Origin: CAYTEH01 sp964436765
GTDB taxonomy: Bacteria > Patescibacteriota > Gracilibacteria > Peribacterales > Peribacteraceae
Direction of reading: 5' to 3'
NCBI GenBank assembly: GCA_964436765.1
Contig: CAYTEH010000030.1
Coordinates: 1 to 18,369 of the forward strand
DNA length: 18,369 nt
In this document: in pieces, positions 1-4,291 of the stretch
How positions within the stretch are numbered: the stretch's first letter is position 1
Layout: every line of letters begins with the position of its first letter
Program-made: the position numbers and the translations under genes
Notes under the pieces: generated by a model
The model's input: only the letters and a program-made list of their open reading frames with translations
Databases searched by the model: none
What the model was told of the DNA's origin: nothing

Positions 1-2
1 CC

Positions 3-65
3 ACGGTCATCCTGGTGCCGATCTCCTACAGGGACCACCTGTTTGCGCTTCATTTCGTTTCATGA
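3..65 (+). CDS. 3' end of an unidentified gene (partial)
   Basis: The frame starting at base 3 reads TVILVPISYRDHLFALHFVS and ends in TGA at 63-65. The composition, with alternating hydrophobic and polar residues, resembles a genuine protein C-terminus, and the stop lies inside a hairpin (47-74) that could end transcription. Too little is present to name a family. The next gene is on the opposite strand, so the two would converge. The main alternative is that this is chance open frame at the window edge. Confidence 0.3.
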   Translation, partial: TVILVPISYRDHLFALHFVS

Positions 66-74
66 AAGTGAAGC
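47..74. terminator. Hairpin between convergent gene ends
   Basis: GCTTCATTT (47-55) pairs with AAAGTGAAGC (65-74), about nine pairs including one G-T wobble. It lies 14 nt beyond the stop of the leftward hypothetical gene and covers the stop of the rightward partial gene. There is no T-run on either side, so it is a weak terminator candidate. Confidence 0.35.
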
Positions 75-87
75 TCGGGCTGGTATG

Positions 88-474
88 TCAGAAGTCCATG
101 ACTGAATCGATCTCTTCACCGACTTCAGTCGCAAGCGCTTGTAGTACTGCTTGAATCTCTTTATCCGGGGACGTTGGTTTTCTTTTTGAATAACCCACCA
201 CGTCATGTTTGCCTTTGATGGTTACTTTTCCTCCCGTTCGGCTTGCGGTCATGAATCCCGTGATGTTGTTTGGGTTCAGAAGCGCGCGAATACTCGCCCT
301 CACCTTTCTCAATTCCGTTGCATTTTCAGGAGTCGTCCCTTCCCGATTTACCCTGTCCACCAAAAGATAGACCAATCTGTTGCGCAGTTTTTGTAATTCC
401 TCAGCAGGTTGTTCTACTTCGGGCCAGTCCACTTTTGCGAGAATTCTGGCTGGATCAATAAATTCAGCGCGCAT
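88..474 (-). CDS. Hypothetical protein, 128 aa
   Basis: I do not recognise a family. The product is soluble and highly charged with no membrane segment. The N-terminal half (about residues 20-70) looks helical (PAEELQKLRNRLVYLLVDRV); the middle contains a Gly/Lys/Thr-rich stretch (TASRTGGKVTIKGKHDVVGY, about 77-96); the tail is acidic (EVGEEIDSVMDF). Base composition is visibly more AT-rich than in the ribosomal-protein genes of the window. The start is supported by a promoter (TTGACT, 16-nt spacer, TAAAAT) that ends 6 nt before the ATG, which predicts a leaderless mRNA. Confidence 0.7.
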   Translation of the reverse strand: MRAEFIDPARILAKVDWPEVEQPAEELQKLRNRLVYLLVDRVNREGTTPENATELRKVRASIRALLNPNNITGFMTASRTGGKVTIKGKHDVVGYSKRKPTSPDKEIQAVLQALATEVGEEIDSVMDF

Positions 475-480
475 AATACT

Positions 481-508
481 ATTTTAATTATATATGTAAG
501 TCAGTCAA
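481..508 (-). promoter_or_regulatory. Promoter of the 128-aa hypothetical, leaderless type
   Basis: On the minus strand, TTGACT (508-503) is followed by a 16-nt spacer and TAAAAT (486-481). Only 6 nt (480-475) separate the -10 from the ATG at 474, so a start about 7 nt downstream of the -10 falls on the A of the ATG. Confidence 0.6.
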
Positions 509-525
509 TATTTGCGTGGGAGGGG

Positions 526-545
526 TTGGGAGGTCCTCCTCCCAA
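526..545. repeat. Short perfect inverted repeat
   Basis: TTGGGAGG (526-533) and CCTCCCAA (538-545) flank a 4-nt loop. It lies between the tRNA-Gly terminators and the promoter of the 128-aa gene. No T-run follows on either strand, so its role is unclear. Confidence 0.4.
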
Positions 546-547
546 TT

Positions 548-569
548 AAAAAAGTTGCGGGTCTCCCGC
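548..569 (-). terminator. Second (backup) terminator behind tRNA-Gly
   Basis: On the minus strand GCGGG-aga-CCCGC (569-557) is followed after three bases by six Ts (553-548). The stem is short at five G-C pairs. It lies downstream of a stronger terminator and overlaps a 14-nt sequence complementary to the tRNA 3' end. Confidence 0.45.
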
Positions 570-643
570 TCCAGCTTTCTTGAGTAAAAAAAACGACCTC
601 AACGGTCGTCATAGTATTAACGAGGCACAAAAGCTGGAGCGGG
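565..643. repeat. 14-bp inverted copy of the tRNA-Gly 3' end
   Basis: CCCGCTCCAGCTTT (565-578) is the exact reverse complement of 630-643, which holds the 3' acceptor strand, CCA and first trailer bases of tRNA-Gly. The two arms bracket the terminator at 586-609. A read-through transcript could pair the arm with the tRNA 3' end. Confidence 0.7.
586..609 (-). terminator. Intrinsic terminator of tRNA-Gly
   Basis: On the minus strand ACGACC-gttga-GGTCGT (609-593) runs straight into an eight-base T-tract (593-586). It lies 25 nt past the encoded CCA end of the tRNA gene, a typical place for a stable-RNA terminator. Confidence 0.8.
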
Positions 644-708
644 TAACGGGAATCGAACCCGTATCCTCAGCTTGGAAGGCTGATGTACTACCACTGTACG
701 ATACCCGC
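635..708 (-). tRNA. tRNA-Gly, anticodon TCC
   Basis: The minus strand gives a complete 74-nt cloverleaf. The acceptor stem is GCGGGTA (708-702) with TACCCGC (645-639). The anticodon stem TCAGC/GCTGA encloses the loop CTTCCAA with anticodon TCC. The T-arm contains GGTTCGATTCC. The discriminator is T and the CCA tail is encoded (637-635). It reads GGA and, by wobble, other glycine codons. A TAAAAT -10 lies ten bases upstream and an intrinsic terminator 25 nt downstream, so it looks like a single-gene unit. It is not a UGA-reading tRNA. Confidence 0.95.
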
Positions 709-718
709 GCATGCATGC

Positions 719-724
719 ATTTTA
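719..724 (-). promoter_or_regulatory. Likely -10 box of tRNA-Gly
   Basis: TAAAAT (724-719, minus strand) ends 10 nt before the mature tRNA 5' end. A -35 is poorly conserved; TTTCGA is the best match at 17 nt. Confidence 0.4.
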
Positions 725-893
725 GCAAATGCTTCTCATATTCGAAACAGTAGCTGATTTGGCAATCTGGATCGATCCAACAAGCCTACGGACCCGTCCA
801 TTTATTTTGAGATAGTACGAGGGGATACTGTGCGTGTTGTACGTTTCCCGGTCCCCTGTTTCCTGGTTTTATTTCTGTTTCCCCTTGTTTCCC

Positions 894-1199
894 ATGTCTT
901 CTTCTTCGATGCGCATGGCTGCGCGCATGGCAGCAGCCGTTTCAATCGCTCTCCTTGGTGCTCAGTCCACCATGGCAGCGGGATTCTTTAATAACCAGTC
1001 GCTGAACCTCTTCAACTTTTCCAACACGAACGTGCTCAGCACCCAGACCGTCACGGGCCTCACCACCACCACGAAGACGCAGACGAGCTTCGGTGGTCCC
1101 GCCAACCAGACGGCCACGACCTTTGCCAACACGACGGCAAACGCGACGTCTGCCATCAACGCGACGTCCTCGAACAACACCACTGTCGTCCAGCAATAA
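894..1199 (+). CDS. Exported Asn/Thr-rich low-complexity protein, 101 aa
   Basis: From the ATG at 894 the N-terminus is a signal peptide: short start with Arg residues (MRMAAR), hydrophobic core AAAVSIALLGA and a likely cleavage after STMA or MAA, near residue 30. The mature part is made almost entirely of N, T, S, A, Q and small hydrophobics (TTTTKTQTSF, TTANATSAINATSSNNTTVV) with very few charges and no Cys. That suggests a secreted, extended or beta-rich surface protein. I recognise no family. An upstream GTG at 834 is in frame, but would put a second hydrophobic stretch before the signal peptide; a possible -10 (GATACT, 824-829) leaves both starts possible. A strong terminator follows the stop, so it is monocistronic. 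Confidence 0.65.
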   Translation: MSSSSMRMAARMAAAVSIALLGAQSTMAAGFFNNQSLNLFNFSNTNVLSTQTVTGLTTTTKTQTSFGGPANQTATTFANTTANATSAINATSSNNTTVVQQ

Positions 1200-1225
1200 A
1201 TACCCACGGTCGGGTGCGTACACAC

Positions 1226-1249
1226 GGGGGGCTTCGGCCCCCTTTTTTT
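1226..1249 (+). terminator. Strong intrinsic terminator with TTCG tetraloop
   Basis: GGGGGC (1227-1232), loop TTCG and GCCCCC (1237-1242), followed by seven Ts (1243-1249). The stem begins 27 nt after the stop of the Asn/Thr-rich gene. This is a textbook factor-independent terminator. Confidence 0.9.
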
Positions 1250-1317
1250 CGTGCGCAAGGGATAGCCTAGTGCCGGCACCAAACGTATCATCCGCGTGCA
1301 TTCTTTCCCTATGGCCA

Positions 1318-1746
1318 ATGGCTGCTTCTACCCCCATCACCGTCGAAACCACCGTCAGCGCGCCCGTCGCAACCGTCTGGGCATGCTGGACGACGCCCGC
1401 CTGCATCATGCAGTGGAACAGCGCCTCGCCCGACTGGCACACGCCGCATGCGACCAATGACCTGCGCGAGGGCGGTTCCTTCACGGCCCGCATGGAAGCC
1501 AAGGACGGGAGCGTGGGATTCGATTTCGGCGGCACGTATTCGACGGTGGTCACGCACAAGCACATCGCGTACGCCATGAGCGACGGCCGGAAGGTCACGA
1601 TCGACTTTAGTGAACAGGGAGGAAAGACCACGGTGACCGAGACGTTCGATCCCGAAAGCGAGAACCCGGCCGAGATGCAGCGCGCGGGCTGGCAGTCGAT
1701 CATGGATAGTTTCAGGAAGCACGCGGAGGGGCATGCTCAGCCGTAA
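1318..1746 (+). CDS. SRPBCC / AHSA1-like domain protein, 142 aa
   Basis: The N-terminus TPITVETTVSAPVATVWACWTT matches the opening strand and helix of SRPBCC (START/Bet v1-like) proteins, where 'V.APv..VW..wt.p..i..W' is typical. The later segments GGSFTARMEAKDG, HIAYAMSDGRKVTIDFSEQGGKTTVTETFDPE and a C-terminal amphipathic helix (AGWQSIMDSFRKHAE) follow the AHSA1-like order. The family binds hydrophobic ligands or acts as an Hsp90-activator homologue; the actual ligand cannot be told. ATG at 1318 is chosen because the domain begins just after it; the open frame upstream runs through the terminator and is not coding. A possible -10 (TATCAT, 1286-1291) fits a leader of about 20 nt. It converges with the next gene with a 3-nt gap. 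Confidence 0.85.
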   Translation: MAASTPITVETTVSAPVATVWACWTTPACIMQWNSASPDWHTPHATNDLREGGSFTARMEAKDGSVGFDFGGTYSTVVTHKHIAYAMSDGRKVTIDFSEQGGKTTVTETFDPESENPAEMQRAGWQSIMDSFRKHAEGHAQP

Positions 1747-1749
1747 CAC

Positions 1750-1986
1750 TTAACCCTCGTTGCTATCATCGTCGATTGGTTCATACGGTCTTGCAGACAC
1801 GGTCACTTTTAGCGCGTTTCCGACTCTTTTCATTTCTTCAAGAACAAGCTCCTGATTTTCGGGTCTGAGCACGCGGTCATTGATTGCATCCAGCCACACG
1901 CGAATCTGATTCGCATCCAGATTCTTAAAAGAAATCACAAGGTGGTCCGCCTTTTGAAGGCCCTCAAAATCAAGCTCATCTTCCAT
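1750..1986 (-). CDS. Hypothetical protein, 78 aa
   Basis: Small acidic protein with no membrane segment and no family I recognise. The sequence is compact and well mixed (LQKADHLVISFKNLDANQIRVWLDAINDRV...), suggesting a folded alpha/beta domain followed by an acidic tail (EPIDDDSNEG). The stop is 3 nt from that of the convergent SRPBCC gene. The start is fixed by a perfect TATAAT preceded by TGG (extended -10) that ends 6 nt upstream of the ATG, so the mRNA is predicted to be leaderless. Base composition is more AT-rich than the neighbours, as in the 128-aa gene at 88-474. Confidence 0.7.
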   Translation of the reverse strand: MEDELDFEGLQKADHLVISFKNLDANQIRVWLDAINDRVLRPENQELVLEEMKRVGNALKVTVSARPYEPIDDDSNEG

Positions 1987-1992
1987 AGTGGT

Positions 1993-2001
1993 ATTATACC
2001 A
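1993..2001 (-). promoter_or_regulatory. Extended -10 promoter of the 78-aa hypothetical
   Basis: The minus strand reads TGG then TATAAT (1998-1993), with a 6-nt gap to the ATG at 1986. No good -35 is visible, as expected for a TGn-extended -10. The transcript should begin at the start codon. Confidence 0.6.
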
Positions 2002-2050
2002 TTAATTTCGGATTCATAGAATTCACAGTCGTTTCCGATATCAGAGGCAT

Positions 2051-2344
2051 TTATAGCATTTTGAGAATGTTTCGCATCTTTGCCTCACTCGGCTTCCTCC
2101 ACGGATTGCATGTAAGCACCCGTCCGAGCGCCATCACTGATCCGACGATCAATCCGCGCCTCGTGATCGTCTGCTTCGCATACTCCGAGCACGTCGGTTC
2201 GTGGCGGCAGTAACCGTATGTGTAGAGTCCCTTCAGTGGCCCGTGATCGGGGGAGAGCGTGGCTTGGTATCCGCGGAGGACAAGCACTGCAAAACGGCGT
2301 GGGAGATGCCAAAGGTCTTGAGCACTAAAATTGTACTTGAACAT
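2051..2344 (-). CDS. yidD: Membrane protein insertion efficiency factor YidD
   Basis: The core reads LVLRGYQATLSPDHGP, then YGYCRHEPTCSEYAKQTITRRG and GRVLTCNPW. This is the YidD (DUF37) signature: 'Y...lSP..gp', 'CRf.PTCS.YA..ai..hG' and 'Rl.rCnPw', with the three conserved cysteines. YidD is a small, membrane-associated protein that assists YidC in inserting membrane proteins. ATG at 2344 gives 97 aa, close to the family's usual 70-100; an in-frame ATG at 2395 would add 17 residues with no family support. Unlike the classical arrangement it is not near rpmH, rnpA or yidC, but diverges from two small membrane-protein genes. The usual 'GG.DPvP' ending is missing. Confidence 0.88.
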   Translation of the reverse strand: MFKYNFSAQDLWHLPRRFAVLVLRGYQATLSPDHGPLKGLYTYGYCRHEPTCSEYAKQTITRRGLIVGSVMALGRVLTCNPWRKPSEAKMRNILKML

Positions 2345-2418
2345 CAAAACGCGGAAGGAACATTGAACATCGATTGTACGCTCAGTACGCTGCACGGGAA
2401 ACGTTTCCTCGAGTCCCT

Positions 2419-2712
2419 ATGACGATCGACCTGAACATGCTTGTCACCATCCTCTACGCCATCGTGGGGGTGATGATCATCATCGTGCTGTACCACGCGC
2501 TCTTCATCATGTGGGATTTGCGCAAGATCGCGCGTCGATTCGAAGATCTCACATCGCAGGTGGAAACCGTGCTGTTGAAGCCGTTGTCGCTCGCCGACCA
2601 GGGGGTCCAGTGGCTCATCGAGTTCATCGAAAGCAAGGCGACGCATCACAAGAAGAAGCATCACAAAGTGATCGATGAGAACGAAGAGAGCGATATCGCC
2701 GAGGGCGAGTAA
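2419..2712 (+). CDS. Small single-pass membrane protein, 97 aa
   Basis: One long hydrophobic helix (about residues 7-30, LVTILYAIVGVMIIIVLYHALFI) is followed by an amphipathic stretch (DLRKIARRFEDLTSQVETVL) of the kind seen in DUF948-like proteins, a second weaker hydrophobic patch (QWLIEFIES) and a hydrophilic His/Lys then Asp/Glu tail. The function is unknown. ATG at 2419 is preferred to the in-frame ATG at 2374 because the hydrophobic segment then starts near the N-terminus. The next gene starts 8 nt after the stop and also encodes a small membrane protein, so the two form an operon. Confidence 0.75.
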   Translation: MTIDLNMLVTILYAIVGVMIIIVLYHALFIMWDLRKIARRFEDLTSQVETVLLKPLSLADQGVQWLIEFIESKATHHKKKHHKVIDENEESDIAEGE

Positions 2713-2720
2713 TCATCCGT

Positions 2721-3014
2721 ATGAAGAAAAAGCACGCAGCAGCAGGCCCGGAGCAGGAGCTGGCATCCGCTGTGCGGAGCCTCGAACACACCATCGTCCG
2801 CATGCCCGAGGAACACGGCATCGTCTTCCACCCCGCCAAGCACCTGCTCTTCACCTACATGAAGGGGATTGCCTACGGTCTCGGCGCCCTTACCGCGGTT
2901 GCGCTCATCCTGCCGCTGATTCTCTCGCTCCTGCAGCAGGTGGCGTGGGTTCCCATCGCGGGCGATTTCGTGCACAGGGTCATTGAGCGGCTGGAGCAGA
3001 GCCAGGCACGGTGA
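2721..3014 (+). CDS. DUF5665-like small membrane protein, 97 aa
   Basis: A charged N-terminal half (EQELASAVRSLEHTIVR) precedes FTYMKGIAYGLGALTAVALILPLILSLL, a membrane helix at about residues 44-71, and then VPIAGDFVHRVIERLEQ. The pattern 'f..Gia.GlG...g......iL..l...P.iGdf...i' is what I remember of DUF5665 family proteins, which have no known role. It follows the preceding membrane-protein gene by 8 nt and is probably cotranscribed with it. The stop codon TGA (3012-3014) runs directly into the left arm of a long inverted repeat, which may serve as the operon's transcription end. Confidence 0.75.
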   Translation: MKKKHAAAGPEQELASAVRSLEHTIVRMPEEHGIVFHPAKHLLFTYMKGIAYGLGALTAVALILPLILSLLQQVAWVPIAGDFVHRVIERLEQSQAR

Positions 3015-3137
3015 ATGACCAATGACGCAGTGACCAGTGACCAACTGGAATGAATAGCGGCTCAATGACAAATGGCCTTTTTAAAAAATCTTCCTTCAAT
3101 GCGTCATTGTGTCATTGGTCACTGCGTCATTCCGTCA
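3012..3137. repeat. TGACCAA-word dyad element, copy A1
   Basis: Left arm 3021-3041 pairs with right arm 3111-3131 over 21 bp with one G-T wobble; the perfect core is AATGACGCAGTGACCA. The arms are built from degenerate 7-8 nt words (TGACCAA, TGACGCA, TGACCAG). The element spans the gap between two convergent genes, whose TGA stops (3012-3014 and 3135-3137) directly adjoin it in element-like sequence. A long hairpin at both 3' ends suggests a bidirectional transcription stop or mRNA-end protector. Confidence 0.85.
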
Positions 3138-3635
3138 CAGAATGGGCTGCTGATCAATAAACACCCTGATGAAGAACCGCTTCAGCATTTCAACGGACGC
3201 CTCCAGCATCTGGTACAGCAGGGCATTGAGGCGGCGGATGCGCGCGTAGATGTCGTTGAGTTTGTAGGCAGAACCGGGCGCGGACGACCGCGACAGCTTG
3301 CGTGCCTGGCGCTCGAGTTTGCGGACTTCGCCCTGGATGTGCGTTTCGAGCTTTTTGCGGACGATCTCGAACGGGGGAATGCGCTCAATCGCGAGGTCGC
3401 GCGGCGAGACACTCTGGTCGCCCTGCTGGCCTTTGCCTCCTCCCGCGCCGCCACCGCCGCCCAGGTCGCCCGAGATATCTTCGCCCTGGCGCTCGCTGAC
3501 GCGGGCACTCAGGTTATCGAAGGTTTCGAGCAGCTTGCCCAGTTCCGCGAGCTTCGCGGGCTGGCGCACGATCAATTTGCTCGTTTCCACCGATTTGATC
3601 GTGTTCGGGCCTTTCTCTGGCGAGGAAACTGCCAT
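3135..3635 (-). CDS. Hypothetical coiled-coil protein with Gly-rich linker, 166 aa
   Basis: No family recognised. There are three zones: an N-terminal part with a helical segment (PAKLAELGKLLETFDNLSAR); a disordered Gly-rich linker (DLGGGGGAGGGKGQQG, about residues 57-72); and a long charged helical C-terminal half (EIVRKKLETHIQGEVRKLERQARKLSR, then DIYARIRRLNALLYQMLEASVEMLKRFF) typical of a coiled coil. It is predicted cytoplasmic. The start has excellent support: TTGACT, 17-nt spacer, GATAAT and a 7-nt gap to the ATG, a near-leaderless layout. The stop codon TGA lies in the edge of dyad element A1. Confidence 0.75.
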   Translation of the reverse strand: MAVSSPEKGPNTIKSVETSKLIVRQPAKLAELGKLLETFDNLSARVSERQGEDISGDLGGGGGAGGGKGQQGDQSVSPRDLAIERIPPFEIVRKKLETHIQGEVRKLERQARKLSRSSAPGSAYKLNDIYARIRRLNALLYQMLEASVEMLKRFFIRVFIDQQPIL

Positions 3636-3642
3636 CCCCTCT

Positions 3643-3671
3643 ATTATCGCTTATATTGGCTTAAAAGTCAA
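3643..3671 (-). promoter_or_regulatory. Promoter of the coiled-coil hypothetical
   Basis: On the minus strand TTGACT (3671-3666), 17-nt spacer, GATAAT (3648-3643). The -10 ends 7 nt before the ATG at 3635, giving a leader of zero to one base. Confidence 0.65.
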
Positions 3672-3717
3672 TTTAAATGAAAAAAATGAGAGAATAGGCG
3701 AAAATAAAGTTCGTAGC

Positions 3718-3830
3718 TGTCATGGTGAGTCCTTCAATACTTCAGGATGAACTCCGTCGAACCATAGACAGCCGCATTGTCTCCTTCGACGGAGTTTATC
3801 CTGAGTCGAGTCGAAGGACTCAGGATGACA
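3718..3830. repeat. 113-bp MITE-like dyad repeat
   Basis: The ends are inverted: TGTCAT (3718-3723) with ATGACA (3825-3830), and AGTCCTTC (3728-3735) with GAAGGACT (3813-3820). Inside, AACTCCGTCGAA (3750-3761) is perfectly complementary to 3785-3796, and CAGGAT (3743-3748) to ATCCTG. The words (TCATGGTGAG, CAGGATGA, CTCCGTCGAA) resemble the 'TCATCCTGAG...TCGAAGGA' repeats scattered through many bacterial genomes, including candidate phyla. No reading frame is carried. It separates two divergent genes. Confidence 0.75.
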
Positions 3831-3837
3831 ATGCTTC

Positions 3838-3846
3838 TGCTATTCT
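3838..3846 (+). promoter_or_regulatory. Extended -10 of the HIT gene, leaderless type
   Basis: TGC then TATTCT (3841-3846), with a 6-nt gap (3847-3852) to the ATG at 3853. No convincing -35. Its left flank is the edge of the 113-bp repeat. Confidence 0.45.
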
Positions 3847-3852
3847 CCGGTC

Positions 3853-4176
3853 ATGGCTGACACCGTATTTCATAAGATACTGGCAAAACAAATTCCCGCA
3901 TCCGTCGTCTATGAAGATGACGAGGTCCTGGCCTTCAAAGACATCCACCCGAAGGCGACGACCCATCTGCTCTTCATCCCGAAGCACTTCGTGGAATCCA
4001 TCGCGCACGTCACACCCGAGACGGCGCACATTCCCGGGATGCTGATCCTGAAAGCGCAGAAGTTCGCGGCGGAGAAGGGGATCAGGGGCTACAAACTGAC
4101 GTTCCACGTGGGCAAGGAAGGCGGGCAGGAGGTGCCGTATCTGCACCTGCATTTTTTGTCTGATCAATCAATGTAG
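3853..4176 (+). CDS. HIT family nucleotide-binding protein
   Basis: 107 aa. FHKILAKQIPASVVYEDDEVLAFKDIHPKATTHLLFIPKHFVESI is the classic start of Hint-branch HIT proteins. The C-terminal motif is GQEVPYLHLHF. HIT proteins hydrolyse nucleotide phosphoramidates and related compounds with an HxHxH-type motif; here the first His is Tyr (Y96), while the following two (H98, H100, the first being the usual nucleophile position) are kept. The protein ends seven residues after the motif, without the usual 'GG..l.WPPG' tail. The TAG stop (4174-4176) is part of a GTAGGGGCG repeat, which may have clipped the end. A -10 box 6 nt upstream supports the ATG at 3853. Confidence 0.93.
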   Translation: MADTVFHKILAKQIPASVVYEDDEVLAFKDIHPKATTHLLFIPKHFVESIAHVTPETAHIPGMLILKAQKFAAEKGIRGYKLTFHVGKEGGQEVPYLHLHFLSDQSM

Positions 4177-4200
4177 GGGCGATTCGCAAATCGCCCTGGC
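4173..4200. repeat. GTAGGGGCG-type dyad, imperfect copy
   Basis: GTAGGGGCGATT (4173-4184) faces AATCGCCCTGGC (4189-4200) across a 4-nt loop. It is a decayed relative of the palindrome at 7338-7365. Its first bases contain the TAG stop of the HIT gene. Confidence 0.65.
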
Positions 4201-4216
4201 AATGCATCCACGTACG

Positions 4217-4245
4217 AAAAAGGCGGACGCAGGGCCCGCCTTTTT
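4217..4245. terminator. Bidirectional terminator between HIT gene and rpsA
   Basis: AAAAAGGCGG (4217-4226) and CCGCCTTTTT (4236-4245) form a ten-pair stem whose A and T ends give a T-tract on either strand. It lies between the convergent ends of the HIT gene and rpsA and suits both. Confidence 0.82.
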
Positions 4246-4291
4246 ATGAATCGACGTATGTCTCCGACGATTTACGAATCGCCGCTGGGAG

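Noticed and set aside
565..643. Attachment site of an integrated element at the tRNA 3' end
   Set aside because: Integration leaves direct repeats of the tRNA end; here the copy is inverted and only 50 nt away, with no integrase gene nearby.
565..643. T-box riboswitch controlling a downstream gene
   Set aside because: The sequence follows a tRNA gene itself, there is no specifier stem or T-box core, and no synthetase or amino-acid gene lies downstream.
635..708. tRNA-Gly as a sign of UGA-to-glycine recoding
   Set aside because: The anticodon is TCC, not TCA, and several genes (rplK, yidD's neighbours, PP2C) end cleanly at TGA.
847..893. Further word-repeat dyad (TGTTTCC words) before the Asn/Thr-rich gene
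   Set aside because: Similar words repeat on one side (CTGTTTCC, CTGTTTCC, TTGTTTCC), but no complementary arm was found, so it is only a pyrimidine-rich stretch.
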